Shown here one piece after another: positions 55,004-63,833 of a DNA stretch of 64,000 nt. The position numbers and the translations under genes were made by a program. Below the pieces are notes generated by a model, which was not told where the DNA came from, did no database searches, and saw nothing but the letters and a program-made list of their open reading frames with translations. Numbering within the stretch: position 1 is the first letter of the stretch; the number at the start of each line of letters is the position of its first letter. The DNA is from Microbispora sp. H11081 (GTDB lineage: Bacteria > Actinomycetota > Actinomycetes > Streptosporangiales > Streptosporangiaceae): NCBI RefSeq assembly GCF_012999535.1, contig NZ_JABBWV010000001.1, positions 186,001 through 250,000 on the forward strand, given 5' to 3'.

Positions 55004-56809
55004 CTAGGCCTTACGGCCGAGCGCGTCGGCGAGGTCCTTGAGCGCGTCCGCCAGCGTCGCCTGCGCGGCGACGGAGGCGTCCAGCTGGTTGGAGACGGCC
55101 CGAAGCTGTGCCACGGCGGCGTTCTTCTGCGGCCCGTCGGCGAACCGCTCGGCCCGGTCGACGAACTTCTCCACGTTGGCGGCGGTGTTCTTCTGCATGG
55201 TGCCGGTGCGCAGCGCCTGCGCGTAGTACGCCCGCACCAGCGGGAAGCTCGCCGGCCACGTCACCCGCGGCTGGTGCTGGCTGTTGAAGGTGGCGAAGGT
55301 GGCCGTGGCCGCCGCGTCGATCTCGGCCTGGTCCAGGTGCTCGCTCGGGAGCAGCTTGAACGCGTCGAAGCCGCGGGCGATCTCGCTGCCGTAGACGTGG
55401 CCGTTGTAGTAGTACGCCGACCAGAAGCCACCGAGGAGCAGCGAGGTCGTGCTGATCGGGCCGCGGTCGAAGTACGCGATCTCGTGCGGGTTGGCCGAGT
55501 CGGTGAAGTCGAACATCGAGACGCCGCCCTGGTACCAGGCCTGGACCATGATGTCCCTGCCGGGCACGGGAACGAGCGACCCGTTGTGCGCGACGCAGTT
55601 CTCCTGGTTGGTCTGCGCCACCGGCAGCTTGTAGTAGCTGCGGAACTGCATCTTGCCGTCGACGATGTCGAAGATGGCGTTGGCGCCCCACGACGGCTCG
55701 TCGGTCACCCGGCACCGGGCCCCGCTGCCGCCACCCCACTCGTCAGTGAAGATGACCTTCGTGCCGTCGTTGTTGAACGTGGCCGAGTGCCAGTAGGCGA
55801 AGTTGGGGTCGGTGACCGCGTCGAGCCGCTTCGGGTTGGCCGGGTCGGAGATGTCGATCAGGATCCCGTTGCCGGCGCACGCGCCGGCGGCCAGGCCGAG
55901 CTCGGGGTAAGCCGTGATGTCGTGGCAGTGGCTGGTGACGGGCGACGGCGACCAGGTCGAGCCGGACGGGTGCCGCGGGGTCTGCGGGGTGTTCTGCAGA
56001 CCGTTGATCGCCCCGGTCACCGGGTCGGTGAAGAGACGCGGCGTGGAGACGATCTCCGCGCTCTGCGGCGCGGCCACCGGCACCTTGATGACCTCGATAC
56101 GCCACTGGGCGGTGTTCGGGTCGGTCGCCGCGGTGTTCGCGCAGCCCGCGAGCTCGGAGCCCGAGCGGATGCTCGACGTGCCCTGCACGTAGACGTACAC
56201 GTTGGCCGGGTCGTTCTTGCTCGTGACCAGGGTGTGCGTGTGCGAGCCGCGGCAGGTCTGCACGGCCGCCACCTGGGTCGGCCTGCTGATGTCGCTCACG
56301 TCGAAGATCCGGACACCGCGGAAGCGGTCCGGGTTCACCGTGCCGCTCGCGCCCTGGGTGCCGCAGTCGAGCCGGCCCCGGGTCTCCTCGACCGACATGA
56401 ACAGCAGGTTGCCGTACACCGACAGGTCGCCCTGGCCGCCGGGGCACACCACGGAGGTGGTCAGGACGGGGTTCGCGGGGGCGGATACGTCGTAGATGTT
56501 GAAGCCGTTGAAGTTGCCGACGAACGCGTACTTGCCGCTGAACGCCAGGTCGGAGTTCGCGAACGACGAGTTCCCCGGGTTCGAGGCCTGGTAGAAGCCC
56601 TCCGGCTTGTCCAGGTGGGCCAGGAGCTCCAGGCCCTGGCTCGCCTGCTGGGCGTCCAGCCAGCCGGCTCCGAGGCCGGCTCGCGGATCGGCGTCGTCGG
56701 CCATGGCGGTGGCGGGCATGATGCCCACCAGGACCGCCCCGGCCGCGACGACTCCGATCTTCTTAAGTCCAGCACGCCCCCAACGTGCTGCCGCACGGGT
56801 GATTCTCAA
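55004..56809 (-). CDS. Secreted LVIVD-repeat beta-propeller-like protein
   Basis: A 601-residue secreted protein. I chose TTG 56809 since AAGGAGG lies 9 bases upstream and the product then begins with a clean signal peptide: RITRAAARWGRAGLKK, a hydrophobic core and ATAMA|DD. The open frame to 56854 would put 15 polar residues before it. Repeats such as GFNIYDVSAPANPVLTT, GVRIFDVSDISRPTQVA, GILIDISDPANPKRLD and GVSMFDFTDSANPHEIA are LVIVD units, likely blades. The last 90 residues form helices. Divergent from a DUF305 lipoprotein, a pairing seen in several actinomycetes. Confidence 0.9.
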   Translation of the reverse strand: MRITRAAARWGRAGLKKIGVVAAGAVLVGIMPATAMADDADPRAGLGAGWLDAQQASQGLELLAHLDKPEGFYQASNPGNSSFANSDLAFSGKYAFVGNFNGFNIYDVSAPANPVLTTSVVCPGGQGDLSVYGNLLFMSVEETRGRLDCGTQGASGTVNPDRFRGVRIFDVSDISRPTQVAAVQTCRGSHTHTLVTSKNDPANVYVYVQGTSSIRSGSELAGCANTAATDPNTAQWRIEVIKVPVAAPQSAEIVSTPRLFTDPVTGAINGLQNTPQTPRHPSGSTWSPSPVTSHCHDITAYPELGLAAGACAGNGILIDISDPANPKRLDAVTDPNFAYWHSATFNNDGTKVIFTDEWGGGSGARCRVTDEPSWGANAIFDIVDGKMQFRSYYKLPVAQTNQENCVAHNGSLVPVPGRDIMVQAWYQGGVSMFDFTDSANPHEIAYFDRGPISTTSLLLGGFWSAYYYNGHVYGSEIARGFDAFKLLPSEHLDQAEIDAAATATFATFNSQHQPRVTWPASFPLVRAYYAQALRTGTMQKNTAANVEKFVDRAERFADGPQKNAAVAQLRAVSNQLDASVAAQATLADALKDLADALGRKA

Positions 56810-57006
56810 GGGTGGTACCCCTCCTTGTGTTTCTGTGATTCCGGTGTGACCCATTGCGCGAGCAACAGATCCCCGGGTCCGGCCCGACCCAATAGATCTA
56901 TGCGGCGTTTGGGGGACACTAACTTAAATCGGGTTATATGTGCTATACCCCTACACATCCTCCGGTTTGGCCGGTCCCCCCCACCGCCGATAAGCGAGCC
57001 CAGGTC

Positions 57007-57684
57007 ATGATCTCCACCACCTCGTCCCGGCAGCTTCTGGCCCTCGTGCTGGCGGCCGCCGCGATCAGCGCCTGTACGGCCGAGACCGCCGGGAAGGCAG
57101 CGGAGAAGGCCGGGGTGAACGTCGTCCAGCCGGGTGCGCCGGGGCAGGACAGCAAGGTCCTGCCGGCCGACGAGGTGCCGAAGGCGGACGACGGGGAGTA
57201 CACCGACGCCGACGTGCGGTTCATGCAGGGGATGATCCGGCATCATTCCCAGGCCCTGCGCATGACCGGGCTCGTCGCCGGCCGCAGCGGCAGCGAGGAC
57301 CTGCCGCGTTTCGCCAGGCGGATCGAGATCTCCCAGCAGGACGAGATCGACCAGATGGTGCGCTGGCTCAGGGACCGGCTCCAGCAGGTCCCGAGCGTGG
57401 GCTCGGGCGCGGGGCACGACCACGGCGGCGGCGCGCTCATGCCCGGCATGCTCAGCGAGGAGCAGTTCGCCGAGTTGGAGCAGGCCAAGGGGGCGCGGTT
57501 CGACCGGCTCTTCTACGAGTACATGATCCAGCACCACCTGGGCGCGCTGACGATGGTGGAGGGGCTCTTCGGCGACGGTGGCGGCGAGGAGGCGGAGATC
57601 AACAAGTTCGTCACCCACGTCGACGCCGACCAGCGGATCGAGATCGACCGCATGCGCGGCCTCCTCGCCCGGATGGACGGGTGA
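57007..57684 (+). CDS. DUF305 (ferritin-like) lipoprotein
   Basis: A 225-residue lipoprotein: signal MISTTSSRQLLALVLAAAAIS with lipobox ISAC. The DUF305 domain shows two HH-containing helices, DVRFMQGMIRHHSQALRMTGLV (near residue 78) and FYEYMIQHHLGALTMVEGLF (near 173), plus HVDADQRIEIDRM, and a HDHGGG loop between them. The His pairs could bind copper or iron. ATG 57007 gives the lipobox; the upstream ATG 56938 would not. Convergent with the S9 peptidase gene. Confidence 0.9.
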   Translation: MISTTSSRQLLALVLAAAAISACTAETAGKAAEKAGVNVVQPGAPGQDSKVLPADEVPKADDGEYTDADVRFMQGMIRHHSQALRMTGLVAGRSGSEDLPRFARRIEISQQDEIDQMVRWLRDRLQQVPSVGSGAGHDHGGGALMPGMLSEEQFAELEQAKGARFDRLFYEYMIQHHLGALTMVEGLFGDGGGEEAEINKFVTHVDADQRIEIDRMRGLLARMDG

Positions 57685-57694
57685 GCGGCTCCGC

Positions 57695-59572
57695 TCACCC
57701 GAAGATCTGCAGGTAGAACGACAACTCGGCGGCGAGGGCCGCGGCCCGGGTCTCCAGTCTCCGGAACCCGTGCGCCTCGCCCTCGAACGTCAGATACGTG
57801 CAGGGCACGCCGCGCGCCATCAGGCGGTCGGCGAAGGACTGTGACTGGGCCGGCGGCACGACGGGATCGGCGAGACCCTGCATCAGCAGCATGGGACAGG
57901 TGACCCGGTCGGCGAGGGCCAGCGGCTCACGCTCGCCGTACAGGTCCTCCGGGCCGACCAGCCACTCCACGTAGCGCGACTCGAAGTCGTGGGTGGCCGC
58001 GACCAGGGGGGCGAGCGCGCTGACGCCCGCCACCGAGACGCCGCCCGCGAAGACGTCCGACGCGCCGCAGGCGGCCATGACCGTCCACCCGCCGGCGCTC
58101 GCCCCGCGGACGGCGATCCGCGCGGGGTCGGCGAGGCCCTCGGCGACCAGCCACTTCGCCGCCGCGACCACGTCCTCCACGTCGGTCACGCCCCACCGGC
58201 CGCGCAGGCGCTCCCGGTAAGCCCGGCCGTACCCGCTGGAACCCCCGTAGTTGACGTCGAGGACGCCGATGCCGCGGCTGGTGAAGAACGCCTTGTCCAG
58301 GCCGAGCTCGCTCGTCGCGTGCCCGGTCGGCCCGCCGTGCACGAAGATCACGTACGGTGTGGCGCCCTCGTCCGCCCGCTCAGGCGGGCAGAGGTACGCG
58401 TGGACGCGCGTGCCAGGCCCCGCCTCGAACTCCACCGGCCGGGGCACGGGCAGGACCCCGGCGGGAACGCCGTCGACCGCCCGCCGCAGTTCCGTGACGC
58501 GCCCTGCGTCACCCGTGGCGTCGATCCGTACGACGGAGCGCGGCGCGCCCGCCCGGTAGCCGAGGCCGGCGACCACGTCGCCGTCCGCGTCCAGCACGGG
58601 CGCCCACCCCTGGAAGGGGACGTCGAGGTCGGTCAGCGTGCCCGTCCGCGGGTCGAGGACCCCCAGGCGCAGGTCGCCGCGCCCGTGCAGCACGGCCAGC
58701 CGCCCGTCGCCCAGCACGGCGTACGGCAGGCCGCCGAGCTGCCACAGCGGCCCGGCGAACTCCTCGTCGAGCGGGCAGAGCGCCTCGCACGACGACCCGG
58801 ACACGTCGGCCCGGTAGAGGTTCCACCAGCCCGACCGGTCGGACACGGCGTACAGGTGCCGGTCGTCGCACCACAGCGGTGCGACGACCGACTCGGCGAG
58901 CCCGCCCATCACGGTCCGCGTGACGCCGTCGGACAGCCGCGTGACCCGCAGTTCGGTGCGGTTCCACGGCATGTGCGGGTGGTTCCAGCAGATGTGGGCG
59001 AGGTGCCGGCCGTCGGGGGACGGCGTGGGCGAGGCGTAGAAGTCGCTCCCCGTGACCCATTCGGTGACGCCGCCCCCGTACAGCGCCACCGACACGATCG
59101 AGCGGGTGACCTTGGCGTCCTGGTGGTGGCGTTCCCTGACGCACCACACCCGGGGCCCCTCAGGGCCGTCCTGGACCCGCAGGTCGGCGTAGCGCGACGC
59201 GCCCGGCTCGTCGGGCTCCGGCGTGATCGGCCGGGGCGGGGCGCCCCGGGACCCGGCGAGATAGAGCCGCTGGTCGGGATGGTGCGCGAAGACGATGCCG
59301 TGGCCGGGGACGACGACGTAGGACCGCCCGCCGTACTCGTGGACCCGCGTACGGGCGTCCCACGGCGCGGGAAGCAGGTCGGTGAGCGCGCCGTCGGCGG
59401 CCCGGTGGACGACCGTGCGGCGGCCGCCCTCGACGGCGCGGTCCTCCTCCCACCACGTCTCCCCGCCCAGCACGGTCGGGAACCCCGGCCGCAGGCCGGC
59501 ACGTGCCACGTCGGTGGTGGAGAGGGGCGAGGGGCGCGGCGAGAACGATCTCGGGCCGGGCGTGGGGGGCAT
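57695..59572 (-). CDS. S9-family prolyl oligopeptidase-like peptidase
   Basis: A 625-residue serine peptidase with an N-terminal beta-propeller of about 370 residues and a C-terminal alpha/beta-hydrolase. Catalytic Ser in VRGASAGGWTVMAACG (near 482), Asp in MQGLADPVVPPAQS (near 567) and His in EGEAHGFRR (near 604). No signal peptide is visible; the ATG at 59572 is the natural start. Probably an aminopeptidase or acylaminoacyl-peptidase of S9C type, acting on oligopeptides in the cytoplasm. Confidence 0.93.
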   Translation of the reverse strand: MPPTPGPRSFSPRPSPLSTTDVARAGLRPGFPTVLGGETWWEEDRAVEGGRRTVVHRAADGALTDLLPAPWDARTRVHEYGGRSYVVVPGHGIVFAHHPDQRLYLAGSRGAPPRPITPEPDEPGASRYADLRVQDGPEGPRVWCVRERHHQDAKVTRSIVSVALYGGGVTEWVTGSDFYASPTPSPDGRHLAHICWNHPHMPWNRTELRVTRLSDGVTRTVMGGLAESVVAPLWCDDRHLYAVSDRSGWWNLYRADVSGSSCEALCPLDEEFAGPLWQLGGLPYAVLGDGRLAVLHGRGDLRLGVLDPRTGTLTDLDVPFQGWAPVLDADGDVVAGLGYRAGAPRSVVRIDATGDAGRVTELRRAVDGVPAGVLPVPRPVEFEAGPGTRVHAYLCPPERADEGATPYVIFVHGGPTGHATSELGLDKAFFTSRGIGVLDVNYGGSSGYGRAYRERLRGRWGVTDVEDVVAAAKWLVAEGLADPARIAVRGASAGGWTVMAACGASDVFAGGVSVAGVSALAPLVAATHDFESRYVEWLVGPEDLYGEREPLALADRVTCPMLLMQGLADPVVPPAQSQSFADRLMARGVPCTYLTFEGEAHGFRRLETRAAALAAELSFYLQIFG

Positions 59573-59625
59573 GACCGCATCCTGCCCGACGAGCCCGGCC
59601 CGGGGGGCGGGAATGCGGCAAGGTG

Positions 59626-60363
59626 TCAGTCGAGAGACGGGGGAGCGGTGTAGCGGGTGGCGAGCGGGCCGAGCTGGTCGATGACCGTGCGTTTCCAGGT
59701 GCCGTCCTCGAACATCCGGCGCAGCGCGTCCTCGACCTGGTCGCGCAGCGCGGGAGTCCCGGCGGCGATGCCGTACTCCTCGGTCGCCAGCGGCCTGCCG
59801 CTGAAGCGGAACCTGCCGGGATACTGCGCCGACAGCCCGGCGAGCACGGGGGCGTCGGCGACGATCGCGTCCGTCCTGCCGGAGGCCAGCAGCGGCGCGC
59901 AGGCGGCGGGCAGGTTCGCCTCGGCGAGGAAGAACTGCCTCCATCGGGCGCCGAACCTCCGCACGAGGGGCTCGGCCGACTCACGGGTGGCGCACACGCG
60001 CTTGCGGGCGAGGTCGCGCGGCCGGCGTACGGACAGGTCGCCGGCCCGGACGAGGATGTCGGTGCTGGTCACCAGGTAGGGGCCGGCGACGTGCCGGGAG
60101 CCCGCGGGGCCGGTGGCGCCGACGACGAGATCGGCCCGCGACGGGTCGAGCGTGTAGACGATCTGGTCGTCGCGGTAGCCGAGCGCCCGCGCGACGTACC
60201 GCGCCACCTGGATGTCGAAGCCGCTGTAGCGGCCGTCGGGCAGCCGGGTGACCAGCCCCGGCTGGCCGGGACGCACGCCGACCACCAGCGTGCCGCCGTT
60301 CCCGCACCCGGAGGTCAGGAGCGCGGCCGCCAGCACGCCGATCAGGGCACCGCCACGCCACAC
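59626..60363 (-). CDS. Polar amino-acid ABC transporter binding lipoprotein (second copy)
   Basis: A 245-residue family-3 solute-binding lipoprotein with lipobox LTSGC (Cys near residue 17), SGFDIQVARYVARAL, and PCxC-like Cys later (RVCATRES; ACAPLLASGRTDAIVADAPVL). It resembles the binding protein at 62028 along its length (GFDxxVAxYVAxxLG; ILVRADD/GDLS; CAxxES/SSPKRL). GTG at 60363 is chosen for the lipobox. It lies 91 bases downstream of the second permease gene and is probably in the same transcript, giving the transporter two binding proteins. Confidence 0.85.
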   Translation of the reverse strand: MWRGGALIGVLAAALLTSGCGNGGTLVVGVRPGQPGLVTRLPDGRYSGFDIQVARYVARALGYRDDQIVYTLDPSRADLVVGATGPAGSRHVAGPYLVTSTDILVRAGDLSVRRPRDLARKRVCATRESAEPLVRRFGARWRQFFLAEANLPAACAPLLASGRTDAIVADAPVLAGLSAQYPGRFRFSGRPLATEEYGIAAGTPALRDQVEDALRRMFEDGTWKRTVIDQLGPLATRYTAPPSLD

Positions 60364-60454
60364 GCGCTCAATATCGGGGCCAGGCGTGTCCCCTCGCCAG
60401 CAGCGACACGGCAAAGCTCCGTTTACCCGCCGCCTTACCCGCCGCCGCGAGGGG

Positions 60455-61324
60455 TCAGCGCACGAGCGGCACCTCGCCGCCGGCCATCTCCGCGGCGGCC
60501 GGGTCGGCCGCGACCTTGCGGCTGCGCCTGCTGCGCCGTTCCAGCCAGGTGGCGAGGTAGCCCAGCGCCAGGTTGATCACGATGTAGATCGCCGCGATCA
60601 CGATGACCGAGGGGATCAGGTTGGCGTAGTTGGCCGGTACCACGCGGGCGCCCGCGTTCAGCAGGTCGGCGTACGCCACGACGAACCCGAGCGCGGTGTC
60701 CTTGAGCAGCACCACGAGCTGGCTGACGATCGCGGGCATCATCGCGGTGACCGCCTGCGGCAGCAGGATCAGCCGCATCACCTGGTTCTTGCGCAGGCCG
60801 ATGGCGGATCCCGCCTCCGCCTGGCCGCGTGGCACGGCGAGGATGCCCGCGCGCACAATCTCCGCCAGGACCGACCCGTTGTAGACCGTCAGACCGAACA
60901 CCACGGCCGCGAACTCCGTCACGACCAGCCCGGCCAGGCTCCCGCCGTACTGCGCGAAGAAGATGAGCATCAGCACGGGCACGGCGCGGAAGGCCTCGAC
61001 GACCACCGCGGCGGGGACGCGCACCCAGCGGTGGTCCGACAGGCGCGCGATGCCGAACACCGCTCCGAACAGCAGCGCGAGCACCGCGGCGAGCGCGGCG
61101 GCGGTCAGCGTGTTGACGAGCCCGGGCAGGATCAGCTCGGTCCACGTGTCGGCCCGCAGGAACGGCTGCCACAGCTCGCCCTTCCACTGGCCCTTCTCCT
61201 CGAACTTCGTCCACACGAAGTAGGCGGCGAGCAGCAGGACGACGGCGAACGCGAGCGTCAGGACGTTGTTGCGCAGCCGGGTCCGCGGGCCCGGGACGTC
61301 GTAGAGGACGCTGGCGCCGGTCAT
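60455..61324 (-). CDS. Amino-acid ABC transporter permease (GluD type)
   Basis: The 289-residue permease has an N-terminal helix, a long loop (TKFEEKGQWKGELWQPFL) and five membrane helices; PRGQAEAGSAIGLRKNQVMRLILLPQAV near residue 165 is the ATPase-contact loop of HisM-type permeases. Its ATG overlaps the stop of the upstream permease (ATGA). Confidence 0.93.
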   Translation of the reverse strand: MTGASVLYDVPGPRTRLRNNVLTLAFAVVLLLAAYFVWTKFEEKGQWKGELWQPFLRADTWTELILPGLVNTLTAAALAAVLALLFGAVFGIARLSDHRWVRVPAAVVVEAFRAVPVLMLIFFAQYGGSLAGLVVTEFAAVVFGLTVYNGSVLAEIVRAGILAVPRGQAEAGSAIGLRKNQVMRLILLPQAVTAMMPAIVSQLVVLLKDTALGFVVAYADLLNAGARVVPANYANLIPSVIVIAAIYIVINLALGYLATWLERRSRRSRKVAADPAAAEMAGGEVPLVR

Positions 61325-61992
61325 CGGACCACCGCCAGACGCCGGGCCAGCCGGCCGGCCAGCAGGTTCATGGGCAGGGTCAGCACGACGAACCCGGCCG
61401 CGAAGCCGAGGAAGATGGGAATGATCGCGTCTCCGTGGGCGTCGAACAGGTTCTTCATCCGCAGCGCCGCCTCCATGACGCCGATCGCGGCCGCGACCGT
61501 CGTGTTCTTGACCAGCGCGTTCAGCAGGCTCCCGAGCGGCGCGATGACCGTGCGCACCGCCTGGGGGAGGATCACCAGGCGGAGCGTCTGCAGGAACGTC
61601 AGGCCGATCGCCCGCGCCGCCTCCGCCTGCCCGAGCGGCACGGTGTTGATACCGGACCGCACGACCTCGCAGACGAAGGCGGACGTGTAGGCGGACAATC
61701 CGATGATCGACAGCCAGAAGCTGTTGAGCGACAGGTCGTCCCGGGAGAACTGGACGTTCATCACCGTGCCCAGGCCGAGGCCGCAGAACACGATGATCAG
61801 GGTGAGGGGCGTGTTGCGCAGCGCGTTGACGTACACCGTGCCCGCCCCTCGCAGCACCGGCAGCGGACTGACGCGCATGGCCGCCAGCACGATCCCCCAG
61901 ACCAGCGAGATGACCCCGCTGACCACCGTGAGCTTCACCGTCAGCCAGAACGCGCCGAGGATGACGGGAAGCTCGTCGACGACGGCCTCCAC
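61321..61992 (-). CDS. Amino-acid ABC transporter permease (GluC type)
   Basis: A 223-residue HisM-type permease with five membrane helices and PLGQAEAARAIGLTFLQTLRLVILPQAV near residue 123. It overlaps the GluD-type gene and follows the binding-protein gene by 35 bases. Corynebacterium GluABCD has the same order (ATPase, binding protein, two permeases) for glutamate. Confidence 0.93.
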   Translation of the reverse strand: MEAVVDELPVILGAFWLTVKLTVVSGVISLVWGIVLAAMRVSPLPVLRGAGTVYVNALRNTPLTLIIVFCGLGLGTVMNVQFSRDDLSLNSFWLSIIGLSAYTSAFVCEVVRSGINTVPLGQAEAARAIGLTFLQTLRLVILPQAVRTVIAPLGSLLNALVKNTTVAAAIGVMEAALRMKNLFDAHGDAIIPIFLGFAAGFVVLTLPMNLLAGRLARRLAVVR

Positions 61993-62027
61993 CGCCGGCC
62001 TCCTCTCAGTGCCGCTCGGTCGCCGTC

Positions 62028-62861
62028 CTAGTACCGCTCGACGGACGGCGGCGCGGTGAAGTACTTGCCGAACTCGCCGAGGTTGGCGTCGAGGGCCTTG
62101 CGCCAGCTCCCGTCGCTGAAGAACTTCTCGATGGCGGTGTTGATCGCGTCACGGCCGGCCTTGTCGTCCATCTTGATGCCGATGCCGTACTTCTCCTCGC
62201 TGAACGGCTTGCCGATCAGCTTGAACTTGCCGGGGAACTGGGCGGCGAACCCGGCGAGGATGGTCGCGTCCGTGGAGATCGCGTCGACCTGGTTGTTCTC
62301 CAGCAGCGGCAGGCAGGCGCCGTACCCCTGCTGCTGGGTGAGGTTCTTGGACTCCCACTCGGCGCCGAACTTGTCGGCGAGCCGCTTCGGCGACGACGAG
62401 CCCTGGGCGCCGCACACCTTCTTGTCCTTGAGGGACTCGACGTCGGTGATCGAGGTGTCGTCCGCGCGGACGAGGATGTCCTGCCCGGTGATCAGGTAGG
62501 GACCGGCGAAGGAGATCTTCTTCTTGCGCTCGTCGGTGATGGAGTAGGTCGCGACGACCATGTCCACCTGACCCTGCTGGATGAACGGCTCGCGGTTGGC
62601 CGACTGGGCCTCCTTGAAGGTGATCCCGCTCTCCGGCACGCCGAGTTCCTGGGCGACGTACTTGGCCACGTCGACGTCGAACCCGCCGTAGCTGCCGTCG
62701 GGCTTCTTCAGCCCCCAGCCCGGCTGGTCGATTTTGATGCCGACGACGAGCTTCTTGTCGTTCTTCGCCTTATCGGCGATCGAGTCCGTCCCGGAGTTGC
62801 CGCAGGCCGTCAGGCCGGTAGCCAGGGCGGCGAGCGCGAGCAGGCCGGCTCCGAATCGCAT
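62028..62861 (-). CDS. Polar amino-acid ABC transporter binding lipoprotein (GluB type)
   Basis: A 277-residue lipoprotein: MRFGAGLLALAALATGLTACGNS with lipobox LTAC. The mature domain has GIKIDQPGWGLKKPDGSYGGFDVDVAKYVAQELGV and CLPLLENNQVDAISTDATIL. ATG 62861 follows AAAGG; GTG 62870 is also in frame. Together with the ATPase and permeases it makes a glutamate/aspartate- or glutamine-type importer; the exact ligand is not decided. Confidence 0.93.
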   Translation of the reverse strand: MRFGAGLLALAALATGLTACGNSGTDSIADKAKNDKKLVVGIKIDQPGWGLKKPDGSYGGFDVDVAKYVAQELGVPESGITFKEAQSANREPFIQQGQVDMVVATYSITDERKKKISFAGPYLITGQDILVRADDTSITDVESLKDKKVCGAQGSSSPKRLADKFGAEWESKNLTQQQGYGACLPLLENNQVDAISTDATILAGFAAQFPGKFKLIGKPFSEEKYGIGIKMDDKAGRDAINTAIEKFFSDGSWRKALDANLGEFGKYFTAPPSVERY

Positions 62862-62904
62862 CCATGTCACCTTTCGCTTTTGTGGAGCTTGTTGTGATCG
62901 GGGA

Positions 62905-63666
62905 TCAGTGGGTGAGGATCTTCGAGAGGAAGTCGCGGGCGCGCTCGGTGCTCGGCTGGGTGAAGAACTCCGAGGGCTCGCCCTCCTCGACGATCTGGCC
63001 GTCGGCCATGAAGACGACCCGGTTGGCCGCCCTGCGGGCGAATCCCATCTCGTGGGTGACGACCATCATCGTCATGCCGTCGCGCGCCAGGCCCGTCATC
63101 ACGTCGAGCACTTCCTGGACCATCTCCGGGTCGAGAGCGGAGGTGGGCTCGTCGAACAGGATCATCTTGGGGTCCATCGCCAGCGCGCGGGCGATGGCGG
63201 CACGCTGCTGCTGGCCGCCGGACAACTGGGCGGGATACTTGTCGGCCTGAGAGGCGATGCCGACCCGTTCGAGCAGCTCCATGCCCCGCTGCCCGGCCTG
63301 CTGCCTGGAGATCTTCCTGACCCTGACCGGGCCGAGTGTGACGTTCTCCAGGATCGTCTTGTGGGAGAACAGGTTGAAGGACTGAAACACCATTCCCACC
63401 TCGGACCGCAGGCGCGCGAGCGCCCGGCCCTCCGCGGGAAGTTCCTGACCGTCGAAGACGATGCTCCCGCCGTCGATGGTCTCCAGCCGGTTGATCACGC
63501 GGCACAGTGTCGACTTGCCGCTTCCGGACGGGCCGATGACGACGACCACCTCGCCCCTGCCCACGCTCAGGTCGATGTCCCTGAGCACGTGCAGCGGACC
63601 GAAATGCTTGTTGACTCCCTCCAGCCTGACAAGCGGGGCCCCACCACTGTTCTCCGTCATGGTCAT
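62905..63666 (-). CDS. Amino-acid ABC transporter ATPase (GluA type)
   Basis: A 253-residue ATPase: Walker A GPSGSGKSTLCRVINRLE near residue 44, signature LSGGQQQRAAIARAL near 148, Walker B MILFDEPTSALDPEM near 168, H-loop VVTHEMGFARR. ATG 63666 or 63660 can start it. No ribosome site is clear, so the leading gene of the operon may be leaderless. It is first in the minus-strand unit. Confidence 0.94.
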   Translation of the reverse strand: MTMTENSGGAPLVRLEGVNKHFGPLHVLRDIDLSVGRGEVVVVIGPSGSGKSTLCRVINRLETIDGGSIVFDGQELPAEGRALARLRSEVGMVFQSFNLFSHKTILENVTLGPVRVRKISRQQAGQRGMELLERVGIASQADKYPAQLSGGQQQRAAIARALAMDPKMILFDEPTSALDPEMVQEVLDVMTGLARDGMTMMVVTHEMGFARRAANRVVFMADGQIVEEGEPSEFFTQPSTERARDFLSKILTH

Positions 63667-63833
63667 CAACGTAGGGGGGTGAAGACGACCAAGTCACTAA
63701 CGTCCTGGTACCGAATAGGTCACGCCATCGCTGGCCAGGGCCCTCATCGCCCGGGGCCGGGTGCGGCCCGCTCGCGGGGTCCGGGACGCGGCTTCTGCCC
63801 GCCTCGCGGCGCGGGAGCTTCGCCGGACACGAC

